Position numbers and translations under genes: made by a program. A DNA stretch of 40,844 nucleotides, from the NCBI GenBank assembly GCA_948524275.1, contig CAOSLI010000008.1, forward strand, positions 1 through 40,844. The letters run 5' to 3'. The notes beneath the pieces are model-generated. The model searched no databases and was not told the DNA's origin. It saw only the letters and a program-made list of their open reading frames with translations. This DNA is from an uncultured Clostridia bacterium (lineage in GTDB: Bacteria > Bacillota > Clostridia > TANB77 > CAG-508). This document shows positions 8,727 through 19,500 of the stretch, one piece after another; position 1 is the first letter of the stretch; each line of letters opens with the position of its first letter.

Positions 8727-8841
8727 ATTCACTTTTGCATAATTTTTATAAAAACTATGCTCCCCCTTTTTTCATATTTTATATATTATTGGTATTTATA
8801 TTGTAATTTATTCCTTTTATAGTTACTTTTCCCAAATATGT

Positions 8842-8870
8842 ATTATATTCTCTTATAAAAATGTTGTCAA
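8842..8870 (-). promoter_or_regulatory. Consensus sigma-A promoter of the D-lactate dehydrogenase gene
   Basis: A perfect TTGACA (8865-8870) and a perfect TATAAT (8842-8847) are separated by 17 bases on the minus strand. No clear Rex-type operator is visible. Confidence 0.85.
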
Positions 8871-8893
8871 GAAAAAATAACAAATGCATTAGA

Positions 8894-8925
8894 AAAGGAA
8901 CCTCTTTTATAATTGAGGTTCCTTT
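8894..8925 (-). terminator. Terminator after the cohesin-like gene
   Basis: The 11-base arms AAAGGAACCTC and GAGGTTCCTTT pair perfectly around a 10-base AT loop. The stem is followed on the minus strand by TTTTC. It closes the dockerin-cohesin operon. Confidence 0.8.
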
Positions 8926-8942
8926 ATTATTATCTTGTAATA

Positions 8943-10004
8943 TTATTGTTCTTCATTTTTTCTTATTCTTCTGTCTATAAGTTTAATTTTAACATATAGT
9001 CCCCATGCTAGTATGACAACTCCTAATATTATGCATGGAATTATTTTATGGTTAAATCCTGTCTGTGGTAGTTTTTCATCTTTTATTGTAGAATCTGTTC
9101 CATTATTACCTTCTGATGGCTTTGTAGTATCATCTGGTACTGTTGTATTGTCTACAACAGTATTATCTTCTACTGTATTATCTGGTTCTGTTGTGTTTCC
9201 TGGATTTGTGTTGTCGCCTGGCTTATTTTCACCTGGTTTCTCTGTTTCTCCTGGCTTGTTTTCTCCAGGTTTATCTTGTTTCTTTTCATTTACAGTTATT
9301 GCTTGCGCTACTGTCTTTGTAATTCCGCCTTCTGCATAGCTAATTGTAACATTAGTTTTACCTTTAGCTAAGTTGTTTCCATCTGTGATTGTGTAATTTG
9401 AAACTTCTTTTTCTGTACCATTGCTATATTTAGCTACTATCTTCATTCCAGCTTTATCAAAGTTTTCTCCCTCTGTATAAACCTTCTTAGATGGTTCACT
9501 TGCAACTATTATTGAACTTAATGTAACCTTTTCTGGTTCTTTATCTTCTTTTATTTTAAGAGTTATAGGTACAGCATCTTTCTTTGTTGGTGATCCACTT
9601 CCATCTCCTAATGTAATATCATAAATTCTTACCATTAAATTTTTAGTTGCAATGCTTTTTAATTTAAATTTTAATGTTGCTGCTGTTCCACTTTTTTGTA
9701 TAGGATTTGTTCTTGTAACAAGTAATTTATTTTTGGCTTTATTAAATCCTATTCCTTCTCCATCAATTCCTAATAGTTCTAAGCTTGCACTTGGATATTC
9801 GATTTTTGCTCCTAAAGTAACCATTCCATTTTTTGATACAATGTTAGAAATATTTATATTAACTGTTATTTCATCATTTAATTCTAAATCAGTACTTTTT
9901 GATGCAGACAATCCTAAGGTACATTCCATCGCTGCATAAGACGAACATCCAGCTATAAATAGCATCATTACTAAAATTAAACTTAGTCTTAATATCTTCT
10001 TCAT
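8943..10004 (-). CDS. Surface-anchored cohesin-like protein with Ig-like domain and LPxTG signal
   Basis: This 353-residue exported protein probably displays a dockerin-binding module on the cell wall. The N-terminal signal ends in a lipobox-like FIAGC (about residues 16-20). Residues 27-155 look like a cohesin domain (family PF00963 pattern, with a YPSASLELLGID strand), and about 165-242 resemble a bacterial Ig-like Big_3 domain (KKVYTEGENFDKAGM). A Pro/Asn/Thr-rich spacer follows. LPQTG at 312-316, a membrane helix and a basic tail form a sortase signal. Having both a lipobox and LPxTG is odd. It lies 26 bases after a dockerin protein gene, so the two are co-transcribed and likely partners. 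The cohesin call rests on pattern, not on a search. Confidence 0.78.
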   Translation of the reverse strand: MKKILRLSLILVMMLFIAGCSSYAAMECTLGLSASKSTDLELNDEITVNINISNIVSKNGMVTLGAKIEYPSASLELLGIDGEGIGFNKAKNKLLVTRTNPIQKSGTAATLKFKLKSIATKNLMVRIYDITLGDGSGSPTKKDAVPITLKIKEDKEPEKVTLSSIIVASEPSKKVYTEGENFDKAGMKIVAKYSNGTEKEVSNYTITDGNNLAKGKTNVTISYAEGGITKTVAQAITVNEKKQDKPGENKPGETEKPGENKPGDNTNPGNTTEPDNTVEDNTVVDNTTVPDDTTKPSEGNNGTDSTIKDEKLPQTGFNHKIIPCIILGVVILAWGLYVKIKLIDRRIRKNEEQ

Positions 10005-10030
10005 CTTTAACTCCTTTATTTTATAATAAA

Positions 10031-13000
10031 TTATTTTTCAAGTAATATTAATTGAATTTGAGCTATATCTTCAGGTGTGTTTTCTCCGTCTCCATCCATA
10101 TCTGCTGCTAATTTTGGTCTACCTTGTAGCAATTGTGTCTCTAGATAATCTAATTGTAATTGTGCTAAATCTTCCTCTGTAATATCTCCGTCTCCGTCAA
10201 CATCTCCTTTTACAATTAGAGTATATGTACTATAACTTACTTTTCCCTGAACATCAATAATTGTATTTGTTCCAACTAAATCATTATCAGATAAGACTTT
10301 TCCATTTTTGTTTTTAAATATCATAGTTTGATTTGTTTCTATATTTTTCTTAAATTCGCTAACTGTTGTATTACTTGATATATTTGAGATATCTTTATTT
10401 TTAATTGTATATTTATTTACTTTAAATGTGTCTTTTGGTTCTTCTTTTCCTATCCAATCTACAGTTGCTTTAGCAGTTCCCTTATTTCCTGCTTTATCTA
10501 CAAATTCAAATGTAAATTCTTTGTTTTCAGTAAATGTATAGTCTCTCTTACCACCATTATTTGTAATAGTAATAGATTCACTTTCGTCTGTTAAGGTTGC
10601 TACTACTTTATCTTTATTGCTTGAAGTTGTGTATTTAATTTTCGCTGTTGGAGCTTTTGTATCAATCCATGTTACTTTTGCTATATGCTCTTTTTCTTCT
10701 CTAGTTGCGTCATTATCTGATTTTGTACTATCTGCATATTTAAATTTAAAGCTTCCATTATCATTAAATTTATGTGTGGTTCCACCATCACTTAAAATTT
10801 TTGCATCCTTGCTTACACCATTCATATCAATTACTTTAGCTTTTATGGTAGCATCAACTGGATTCTTGGTTGTGTTAGTTGTGCTGTAAGTTATTGCACT
10901 TACTAAAATTTTAGTGTCATTTTCAATATAATCCACTTTTACATTTTTGTTAGTTACATTGCTTGCAGCATCTTGTAGTTTAAATTCATATTCTTCATTT
11001 TTCTCTAAGTAAAATTCTAATGGGTTAGATCTCATGCCTTCTAAGCTGCTTAGTTGTCCAATTTCACTTTCAGATAGAGCTATAGTTTTTCCATCTTCAT
11101 CTAATCCTGTTCTACTTGTAATATTTCCCTTGTTGTCCAGCGTTATAACATAGTATTTAGCATTTTGTACATTCTTTGTTGTATTTTTGTATGTAATTTT
11201 TTTGGTGACTCTATTTTCGTCTAGTTCAGATACTTTGTATTCTTCTCCATTTTCATCTAAGAATGATACACTTACGACTTTTCCATCTTCCACTTTAATA
11301 TAATTTGTCTTCTTATTGTTTTTATCTAATAAGTAAACATCTTCGCTTATATCATCTAATATCGCGATTAGTTTCTTATCATCATCTATTTTATATTTTA
11401 CATCAGCTGTTGGACCATTTTTGTCAATCCAGTCTACCTTAGCTTTAGCTGTTCCCTTATTTCCTTTTTCATCTTTAAATTCAAATGTAAATTCTCCATT
11501 TTCGGTGAATACATGTGAATCTCCACCTTCGCTTGTAATTGTTATTTTTGTACTTGGGTTTACAAGTCTTGCTATAACTGGTTCATTAGTTTTAATTGTT
11601 GTGCTATATGCAATGCTTGCAGTTGGACTAACTTTTTCTACTTTGCTTAAATCTTCAAATATGTTTACCATTGCAAGTGATGCGAACATATTGTATGTTT
11701 CCATTTCTATTTTTACATATTGACCATATACACTTGTCTCAAAAGTAATGTCTCTTAATTCAGTATCTTGTGGACAATTTTCTATTCTTCCTGCCTCAAC
11801 CCAATTCTCTCCGTCTTCACTTACATAAACAATTGCATTTTTTATGTTATCTGGATCATTTGCTTTATATTTTATTTGCTTGAATTCTAATGCTGATATA
11901 TATTTTGGTTCGTCTAATTTTATGGTGATAAATGGTTTCTGTTCTTGCCCCAAAACATTAACTCTAAAGTCTGTATGCCATAATGTATTACCATTTCCGT
12001 CAATTGCATTTGGTGCATAATATGGTCTTTTTCCATCTGCTGACTGAGTTGAGTATGCTTCAATTGCTAAATGTGAAACAGTGACATATTTTCTTTTTTC
12101 TGTGTCTGTATCTTGTGTAAATGTATATGTTTTTATTTCTTCACCTGCTAATCTTGTTCCAGTTGCACCTTGTCTTATTTGTACTGTTTTGTTACCTGTT
12201 AGGTCTGGAGAACCTTCGCTGTATTTAGTCCATCTATCAGTTTCCTTATATCTCCACTCTGTGGTTAAGTTTACTGCTATTATTCTGTTTTCTAAATCAT
12301 TTGCATATAATGTAGCTGGCAAACCAGTTGATTCAAGTATATCTATTTTATATAAATTCTCTTCATTATAGTTTACACCTACAATATGTACATATATGTC
12401 ATTTTCTGATGTTATGCTTGCTAGTTCCTTTTCCGTCAATTGATGTTTATGTTCTTCACTACCATCAAAAGATACTTCAGTCCATGTTTTCTTTCCATCT
12501 AAGCTGTAATCCCAACGTACACCATTTCCGTCAAATCTACTTGATAATACTATTTTTCCTGCGTCAGTTCCATCAAATGAGAATTTTGCTAGACTATTGT
12601 CTATTTGTCCTAATAAATGCGCTGCTAATCTATTTGTTGTTGCTGGAGATACAGTTGCTGTTCCTTTGTATGATTTACCTTCTTCCAGAATACGCGTTTG
12701 TAGTAATGTAAATTTAAATTTATATTCAACACTTGTTAATCTTCTACTAATATATTTTGATAAATCGTACATTGTGAATGGGTAACATTTTGTAGCATTC
12801 ATCATTTCCTCTGCTAATTTATATATTTGTTCTTCTGTCTTTGTTTCATCTGCTACATATAGTTTAGCTAAACCTGCCCAAGCATCTAAGTTAATTGATT
12901 GAGTTTTTATTGCTTCTCTATATATTGCCTCTTGTTTTGCATTGTCACCCTTATATACATCTACTGTCATTAATAATTCTTCTGCTTTTACTAGATTGTT

Positions 13001-14905
13001 ATAATCATTTAGTGCATCTTGTGCCATTAAGACATATGGAACATTCCATTGGCCTTTATAAGTTCTATCATTTCCCCATCCTAGAGGCATTCTCTCACCT
13101 TTTTCTGAGTTTACCCATCCAGATACATCATTATCAATTCCCCATGTAGCTATTCCTTCTGCATTTTGGTTAAAGTAAAGTAGTGCTGCATGCCCTGGTT
13201 GTCCGATAACTGCTGATGGTATACTGTTTACACCACGTATACAGTGTCCTGATTTTGATATACCACCGCAAACTGCTCCAGTACCAAATTTATTTCTAAA
13301 GTTCATCCATAATTTATATGTATATGGAGTACCATTTCTGTATGGTATGTATTCAAATAATCCTTTTTCAGTTGTTGTTCCATCTGCATTTTTCTTTACT
13401 GTTTTAAATAATTCATTAAAGTATTCCTTATTTTCTTCATTATAATATACTGGGTTTGCATAATTTGGCCATACATATGCCATATATGGGTGTGGTGTAA
13501 GTAAGCCCCATACACTACCTGGTTGTGCATCTATTCTTGTTTGTGTATATTCATTTAGCCATACAATTTCTTCGTCGTCAAGATTTACACCTAAAACCCA
13601 TCTCATTTCTTCTATTTTAAATGTTTCAAACCAAGATGTCATATCTACTGTATCAGTTGCTTTAAACTGTCCATTATTATATAAATCTTTATATATCTTG
13701 TAACGATTTACTGAGTCTGATTGGTTATATTGTGAGTTTTGCATCCATAACCCTACTCTTGCAGAGTGAGTTAGTGAAAGTGTTATTGCCATTCTTTTAT
13801 ATAAATTACCTTTAGCTGTAGGCCAGTTTAAGTTTTTCTTTGCTAATAATGTCTTTCCTGCATCTGAAATTTGTGTTTGATCGTTAAAATCGCTTTTGTA
13901 TGCTTTAAGTAGTTTAGTAAGCTCTTTTAATGAGTTATAATAACTTCCACTAGGAGCTCCTCCTAATATGTAATAACGTAGATTTTCCACATCGTTCATT
14001 AACCAGTTAATTGTCTCTTCATTTGATGGATCTTCTTCTATAAATCTTTTTAAAGCATAGTTTCCTACACTACTAACAAATTTTCTTTGTAATAATAATT
14101 GTTCATATTTTGGGTCAGATAAATTTTTGTTAGCATATTCTTTTATTTTCTTATCACATTCTTCTACACTTAAAAATGATGAGCCTTGGTTCTCTTCATA
14201 GTCATCTGTAATAAGCATTGGGTTTATATATACAAGATGGTCGTTTCCATTACCTTTGTTATCATATCCTGAAATTCTTAAATATTTTGCTCCTCTTATA
14301 TCAATCTTTTCAAATACTGCATTTTGTCCAGGCATAATTACATTTTCATAACTCTCTGTGTTCTTTAAATCCCAATTTTGTGAACCAGTTGTGTAAAATT
14401 GATCTTTATTTGATGTATAAATCATAACTTTAACACCATTACCACTATTTGATGTTTGATTTATACCCATATATAGTGTTAAGTAATGATATTTTTCACT
14501 ATATTCACTTACATCATAGTATAATTCTGATGAGGCATGTGCCCATATACCATAATCAAATGGATAGTATGCCCCTTCTATCTTTACTGATAACTTATTT
14601 CCGTTCGAATCCTGGTTTACTTTAAGTGACCCCCATCCTGCATGTGATTCACTACGGTATGGTATGCTATTTTCTGTTTTTGTATTAGATAAACGTAAGT
14701 ATTCTCCCGCATTAGGGTCTTCTAAGTTATTATTATCTGTAGCTGCTGATACGCTTGATAGTACTTTTCTCTTGGTTATTCCACCAATTATCTCTTTTCC
14801 TACATATACTCCTGTAAGAATGTATTGTGAACAAACTAAAAGTACTAAGATAGCTGTAAACTTTGCTGTAAAACTTTTTAATTTTTTGTTAGTCTTAATG
14901 TTCAT
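10031..14905 (-). CDS. Large exported multidomain protein: NPCBM, transglutaminase-like core, F5/8C, Ig-like repeats, dockerin
   Basis: This 1624-residue protein has an N-terminal signal or membrane segment (about 15-35), then an NPCBM carbohydrate-binding module (about 45-230; SHAGWGSLKV, YGIWAHASSELYYD). The central part carries GAVCGGIS with C546, GQPGHAALL with H572 and WGIDNDVSGW with D591/D593. That order suggests a transglutaminase-like or cysteine-peptidase Cys-His-Asp triad. A TPR-like stretch, an F5/8 type C discoidin domain (about 940-1085) and Ig-like repeats with TFEFVDKAGNKGTAKA-type motifs (about 1090-1510) follow. It ends in a type I dockerin (about 1565-1624) with two DxDGDG loops. 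It is first in an operon with the cohesin-like gene. The substrate of the core is unknown. Confidence 0.85.
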   Translation of the reverse strand: MNIKTNKKLKSFTAKFTAILVLLVCSQYILTGVYVGKEIIGGITKRKVLSSVSAATDNNNLEDPNAGEYLRLSNTKTENSIPYRSESHAGWGSLKVNQDSNGNKLSVKIEGAYYPFDYGIWAHASSELYYDVSEYSEKYHYLTLYMGINQTSNSGNGVKVMIYTSNKDQFYTTGSQNWDLKNTESYENVIMPGQNAVFEKIDIRGAKYLRISGYDNKGNGNDHLVYINPMLITDDYEENQGSSFLSVEECDKKIKEYANKNLSDPKYEQLLLQRKFVSSVGNYALKRFIEEDPSNEETINWLMNDVENLRYYILGGAPSGSYYNSLKELTKLLKAYKSDFNDQTQISDAGKTLLAKKNLNWPTAKGNLYKRMAITLSLTHSARVGLWMQNSQYNQSDSVNRYKIYKDLYNNGQFKATDTVDMTSWFETFKIEEMRWVLGVNLDDEEIVWLNEYTQTRIDAQPGSVWGLLTPHPYMAYVWPNYANPVYYNEENKEYFNELFKTVKKNADGTTTEKGLFEYIPYRNGTPYTYKLWMNFRNKFGTGAVCGGISKSGHCIRGVNSIPSAVIGQPGHAALLYFNQNAEGIATWGIDNDVSGWVNSEKGERMPLGWGNDRTYKGQWNVPYVLMAQDALNDYNNLVKAEELLMTVDVYKGDNAKQEAIYREAIKTQSINLDAWAGLAKLYVADETKTEEQIYKLAEEMMNATKCYPFTMYDLSKYISRRLTSVEYKFKFTLLQTRILEEGKSYKGTATVSPATTNRLAAHLLGQIDNSLAKFSFDGTDAGKIVLSSRFDGNGVRWDYSLDGKKTWTEVSFDGSEEHKHQLTEKELASITSENDIYVHIVGVNYNEENLYKIDILESTGLPATLYANDLENRIIAVNLTTEWRYKETDRWTKYSEGSPDLTGNKTVQIRQGATGTRLAGEEIKTYTFTQDTDTEKRKYVTVSHLAIEAYSTQSADGKRPYYAPNAIDGNGNTLWHTDFRVNVLGQEQKPFITIKLDEPKYISALEFKQIKYKANDPDNIKNAIVYVSEDGENWVEAGRIENCPQDTELRDITFETSVYGQYVKIEMETYNMFASLAMVNIFEDLSKVEKVSPTASIAYSTTIKTNEPVIARLVNPSTKITITSEGGDSHVFTENGEFTFEFKDEKGNKGTAKAKVDWIDKNGPTADVKYKIDDDKKLIAILDDISEDVYLLDKNNKKTNYIKVEDGKVVSVSFLDENGEEYKVSELDENRVTKKITYKNTTKNVQNAKYYVITLDNKGNITSRTGLDEDGKTIALSESEIGQLSSLEGMRSNPLEFYLEKNEEYEFKLQDAASNVTNKNVKVDYIENDTKILVSAITYSTTNTTKNPVDATIKAKVIDMNGVSKDAKILSDGGTTHKFNDNGSFKFKYADSTKSDNDATREEKEHIAKVTWIDTKAPTAKIKYTTSSNKDKVVATLTDESESITITNNGGKRDYTFTENKEFTFEFVDKAGNKGTAKATVDWIGKEEPKDTFKVNKYTIKNKDISNISSNTTVSEFKKNIETNQTMIFKNKNGKVLSDNDLVGTNTIIDVQGKVSYSTYTLIVKGDVDGDGDITEEDLAQLQLDYLETQLLQGRPKLAADMDGDGENTPEDIAQIQLILLEK

Positions 14906-14946
14906 ATAAATCCTCCCTTTAAATATATATATTATTCGACAATTTT

Positions 14947-14975
14947 ATTATAGCATATTTTGTCGTTTATGTAAA
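14947..14975 (-). promoter_or_regulatory. Promoter of the dockerin-cohesin operon with a possible operator
   Basis: TTTACA (14970-14975) and TATAAT (14947-14952) are separated by 17 bases. A CGACAA/TTGTCG inverted repeat (14937-14942 and 14960-14965) spans the -10 box, as an operator would. The operator is inference only. Confidence 0.65.
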
Positions 14976-15020
14976 CTGTTTTATATCAATTTTTTTGCCT
15001 AAAATTTGTTTCTATAATTG

Positions 15021-15866
15021 CTAAACTTGAATTATATCCATTTCAGATGTAAAAGCCTGATTTCCATATGCATAAATTATATAAAGCTCTCCATTGGGTC
15101 CTTGGATGAAATTTGCAACATTAGCTACATCATATATATTGCTTTCTAGATTTCTTGTGTAAATATCATATCCTGCTCCTTGTATATTCTGAGCATCTTC
15201 TGCTGCTTTTTTTACAACTGATTTTATTCTTCTATTTATTGCATCTTCTTCTAACTGTCTATTTTTTAGTATATCATAAATTCTTACTTCTCTTCCTGTT
15301 TTTAAGTTATAATTATATGTTTGTATGAGAACTCTCTGTGCACTGTTTCCTTCTTTAATTGAAGCCATTATTGCAACTGATAATATATCATCATTTATAT
15401 ATGCTGTATATTTTACATCCATAATTGTATTAATTTGTGAATTCTGAATAATGTCATTTATTTTATCTACGAATATAGTTTGAGTTGTTTCGTTATATTT
15501 CTCTGTTATACTTCCTTTTATATTAATCATTGGAATAGTTGCTACAATATCATATCTGTCTTCTTTTGTAATTGTATATTTATCAATTCCGCTATAAACT
15601 ATTCCTTTATTTTCATCTAATTTCTCGATATTTGTAAAATCACTTTCAGGTCCGAAAAGTTCATTAGTAAATAATAACTTAAATGCTTCTTTTATTTCTA
15701 CTTGGGTAGGGTTACTAATAGTTGTATTACCTACTATTATGTTTAAATTCGAGTCTTCTTCTTTCTTCTTTTTAAAAAATTGTGCATATACTCCAACTAT
15801 TATGGCTGCAATACATATTGCAGTAATTAATATATACAGGAGTTTTGTTGCTGTTTTATTGACCAT
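15021..15866 (-). CDS. Membrane-anchored protein resembling RsiV/DUF3298 domain proteins
   Basis: This 281-residue protein has one N-terminal membrane helix (about 8-28), a basic stop and an extracytoplasmic domain. The pattern IFVDKINDIIQ, then V-x-Y strands, then YNLKTGREVRIYDILKN and a helical C-terminus resembles the DUF4163/DUF3298 architecture known from RsiV and PdaC. RsiV is an anti-sigma factor that binds lysozyme, but no sigma factor gene adjoins this one, so that role cannot be claimed. GGAGGCTAAATTA precedes the ATG. It lies upstream of the dockerin operon, which has its own promoter. Family assignment is tentative. Confidence 0.6.
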   Translation of the reverse strand: MVNKTATKLLYILITAICIAAIIVGVYAQFFKKKKEEDSNLNIIVGNTTISNPTQVEIKEAFKLLFTNELFGPESDFTNIEKLDENKGIVYSGIDKYTITKEDRYDIVATIPMINIKGSITEKYNETTQTIFVDKINDIIQNSQINTIMDVKYTAYINDDILSVAIMASIKEGNSAQRVLIQTYNYNLKTGREVRIYDILKNRQLEEDAINRRIKSVVKKAAEDAQNIQGAGYDIYTRNLESNIYDVANVANFIQGPNGELYIIYAYGNQAFTSEMDIIQV

Positions 15867-16060
15867 TAATTTAGCCTCCTTATCTTCGTATTATCATATT
15901 AGTATTTCTTTTAATTTTACTATATCTGGATCATTTTCGTCAATTATTAGAATTTTACATTTTTATGTCTTTTCTTTTACACTTTTGTCATAATTAGGTT
16001 CTTTTTTCGTTTGTCTTCTTACGGATATAAAAGTTTGGTATGAATTTTTACAATAAAAAA

Positions 16061-16097
16061 TAAACCAAAGTTTGGACATGTTCCTCCCTTTGGTTTA
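16061..16097 (-). terminator. Rho-independent terminator after rpsT
   Basis: The arms TAAACCAAAG and CTTTGGTTTA pair perfectly and are followed on the minus strand by TTTTTTATT, right after the rpsT stop codon. Confidence 0.85.
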
Positions 16098-16101
16098 TAT
16101 A

Positions 16102-16425
16102 TTATTCTGCAGTTTTTTCTGCTACTTTTTTAGCTACTACTTTTTTTGTTGTTGCTTTTTTTGGTTCTGCTTTAGCAACTAGTTTCTTTTCTAATCTAGA
16201 TTTTTTTCTAGAAGCTGCATTTTCAGAAATAACACCTTTTGATGCTGCATGATCAATTTTTTTCTTAGCTACTTTTAATAATTCTGCAGCTGATTTATCT
16301 CCTTTAGAGTTAGCTTCTTCATATTTTCTGATTGCTGTTTTTGTTTCTGATTTTATCATATTATTGTTTAATGTTTTCTTTTCAATAACTTTTACTCTCT
16401 TTATAGCTGATTTAATATTTGGCAT
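16102..16425 (-). CDS. rpsT: 30S ribosomal protein S20
   Basis: S20 binds 16S rRNA in the 30S body. The start is the ATG at 16425 (MPNIKSAIKRV), behind GAGGAGGTG; an in-frame GTG three codons upstream lies inside the ribosome-binding site. The first 85 or so residues match S20 (KRVKVIEKKTLNNN, KKKIDHAASKGVISENAASRKKSRL). The protein then continues for about 20 Lys/Ala/Glu-rich residues, so it is longer (107) than the usual 85-90. A promoter and a terminator bracket the gene, making it monocistronic. Confidence 0.95.
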   Translation of the reverse strand: MPNIKSAIKRVKVIEKKTLNNNMIKSETKTAIRKYEEANSKGDKSAAELLKVAKKKIDHAASKGVISENAASRKKSRLEKKLVAKAEPKKATTKKVVAKKVAEKTAE

Positions 16426-16467
16426 TTTTTGCACCTCCTCTTAGCATATTAAACTATAACATTGATT

Positions 16468-16496
16468 ATTATAACATTAATTTATAAGTAACGCAA
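16468..16496 (-). promoter_or_regulatory. Promoter of rpsT
   Basis: TTGCGT (16491-16496) and a perfect TATAAT (16468-16473) are separated by 17 bases, between the addB stop and the rpsT start. Confidence 0.65.
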
Positions 16497-16502
16497 GTTT
16501 TT

Positions 16503-19500
16503 TTAATGATTTTCTTTAATTTTTTCTAGAATATCTTCCTTTTTATCTTTAGGAACAAACCTATAGTTGTTACCTTTGTTCTTCGGATTAAATCCGCATA
16601 TTGATTTATATTTGCAATATTTGCATTGGGATATCTTATCTTTTATGCTATATGATGGCTTTATATCAATTGTCCCTCCTAAAATCTCCTTTGCAATTTT
16701 GCCTATAAGTTTATTAGAATACTTTAATAAGTTTTCGAACTCTTCTTTGCTTAGTGTTGATGATCGCTTTTCATCTATCTCATCTTGGCTTTTCATTGTT
16801 ACTGGTATTATATCTGACTTTCCTTCAGAAATTTTATTGTCCATTGCTTTTATAATGTTTACATCAGCTAGAACTAGCCCTTTCATTTTATACTCTTCTC
16901 TTATCATATTTTCTATATCTTCTTTGCTAATATCTCTGTTATTTTTTATGACAGTTGGCTCTAATAATGGAAAATATAACATTCCAGCCACAATCGCATC
17001 ATTAATTTTACTTGTTTCATTTGCATATGTAATTAGTTGAAGTTGCAATCCAACAATTACTTTATTTAAATCAATGTCTTTGTAAGAAGACTTATAGTCA
17101 ATTATTCTGATGTATTTTCCATTTGGCATCTTTGCGATATCAGCTCTATCAATTTTTCCTTCAATTAGTATTTTTCTTCCGTCATCTAGCAAGATTTCCA
17201 TTGGGGGATTTTTTCCTCTTCCAAAGCTAATCTCACTTCCAAGGACTTCAAAGCTACTGTCTTTAAGACTCTTAACTATATATTTTAGTGAAGTATATAA
17301 AACTTTTTTTAATCTTTTTACTAATGTTCTATATTTTGCTGTCATTCCAAACTTACTGCCCATTCCAACATTTTCATCTACAATGCCATCGATTATTTTT
17401 TGCATTTCTTCATCAGTAACTTCTTTAATGTTTTCTACACGTCTAAAAAATTCATCTATTACGTTGTGCATAAAGCTACCTGTATCTAGTTGGTTAATAG
17501 TCAATTTTTCTTTATCTGATAATTTAAGTCCATATGTTAAATAATATGAAAATGGGCATCCTCTAAAGCTTTCCATCTTTGAAATGCTTGTTTTCAAATT
17601 GTTTCCATATAACTTTTCTACATTTTCTTTATTTAGTTTTTCTGGCAAATTCGAATATGTTAGTCCTGATATAGTTGCTTCAAGTTTATCTGAATAATTT
17701 TTTTTATACCACTCATAAACTTCAAACCATTCTTCTTTTTCCAAATTATTCAAAAGTTTAGAGAATGTAATTTGCTTTGTGAGTACTTCATCTTTTTCCA
17801 TTTTTTCTTCTTCGAGTTTAGGAAATATCCTCTTTAGCTTTGATATTATAATTGACCTTCTAAGAGTTCCACCATCTGGGTCGCTATTACTGTATGATAT
17901 AAATACTTTTTCTTCTGCTGTAGTAAATGCCTTATATATATTAAAGTTTTCTTCGTATGACTTTTCTCTTATTCCTTTTGCTAATTCAAATTCTTCTTTT
18001 TTTAATCTCTCTCTATCCTTGTCATTAAAAAATCCCTCTGATGTCATATTGCTTGGAAAAACTCCATCGTTTACTCCAATTATAAATACTGCTCTTACTT
18101 TATGACTCTTACTTCTATTTACATCTCCTACTATTACTTTGTCTTGACCTTCTGGTATTTGATTTAATTCTTTTGTAGCCAATCCTGTTTTCAAAAGTTT
18201 TGCATAATCCTCAAAGCTAAATTGTTCATCATTAAAGATTTCTGCTATTTCTTGCAATACAGAAATGACTATTTCATATGCTTGAATTATATCCTCCAGT
18301 TCTTTCCTTTTATTTTGAGATTCTGCCAATTTTATTTCATTATAATGCTTAAGTGTTTCATCAATTTTTAATTTAATAAATTGATAAATTTCGTAACTAA
18401 TATTTTTAGCACTTTTTCTTCCTTTTAGTTTTTCTTTTAGATCAAGTAATGGTTTTATAATAATTTCTTGTTCTTGGATAAAATTATTTGCTTTATCATC
18501 TTTTTCGTAATTCCATGGGGTATCATACCACTTCTTGCCTTGAATTCCCCATTTTAAGCAATAATTTTCAAGTTCATAAATACTGTCTACATATATTAGT
18601 CCAGATTTTATATAATTAAATACTGCTTCATATGACCAATTTTTTGAAAATATATCAAATATCCCAAGAACATATTTTATAAAGCTATTTTGTGTTATAT
18701 CCTTTTTGCTATCTATAAAAACTGGTATATCGTATTCCTCAAAAATAGCTTTACATAGACTATCATATGTATCTATATTTTTACATATAACTGCAATATC
18801 CTTGTATCTATAGCCTTCATCTCTAACTAATTTTAGCACGTTTGTTGCAACATGCTGAATTTCTGAATATTGATTTTCAGCTACATATAACTTAATATTA
18901 TCTAAATTTTCATTATATGTATTAAATGGTATTGCATATAGATTTTCTTCTAAGTGCATTAGTTCTTTATTCTTAAACCTATATCTTTCTTTAAGATTTA
19001 TTTGTTTATCTTTATCTAGTTCGTTTATATTGCACAAAGTTTGAATTGTTTGCTTATTGTCATAAAATATATCTGCTTCCGGTGGTTTTTCTACATTAAG
19101 TGTATCTGTACATACTGTTATGTATAATTCTTTTGCAATTTTGTCTAGCTTAGAAATTACTTCATATTCTTGTTTTGTAAATCCTGCAAATTCATCAATA
19201 TAAAATAATGCTCCATCAAATAGATGGCTCTGCTCTATGTTTTCAGATAGTATTGTTAGCAAATTATTTTCATCAACAAACCTATCTCCAATCTTCTCTT
19301 CTACCTTCTTATACATAATTAGCATATCATTTAATTTTATCTTTAGGTATTCATCATCTGTTTTAGTGACTTGATTCTCTAATTTTTCTACTGTAATATT
19401 ATGTTTTTTAAATTCAGTTATTTGCGTTAGTATGGTATCAACATTTTCTAATGATTTTCCCAAGAATTTCAAGTCTTTAGAATTTTTATTTAAAGTATCA

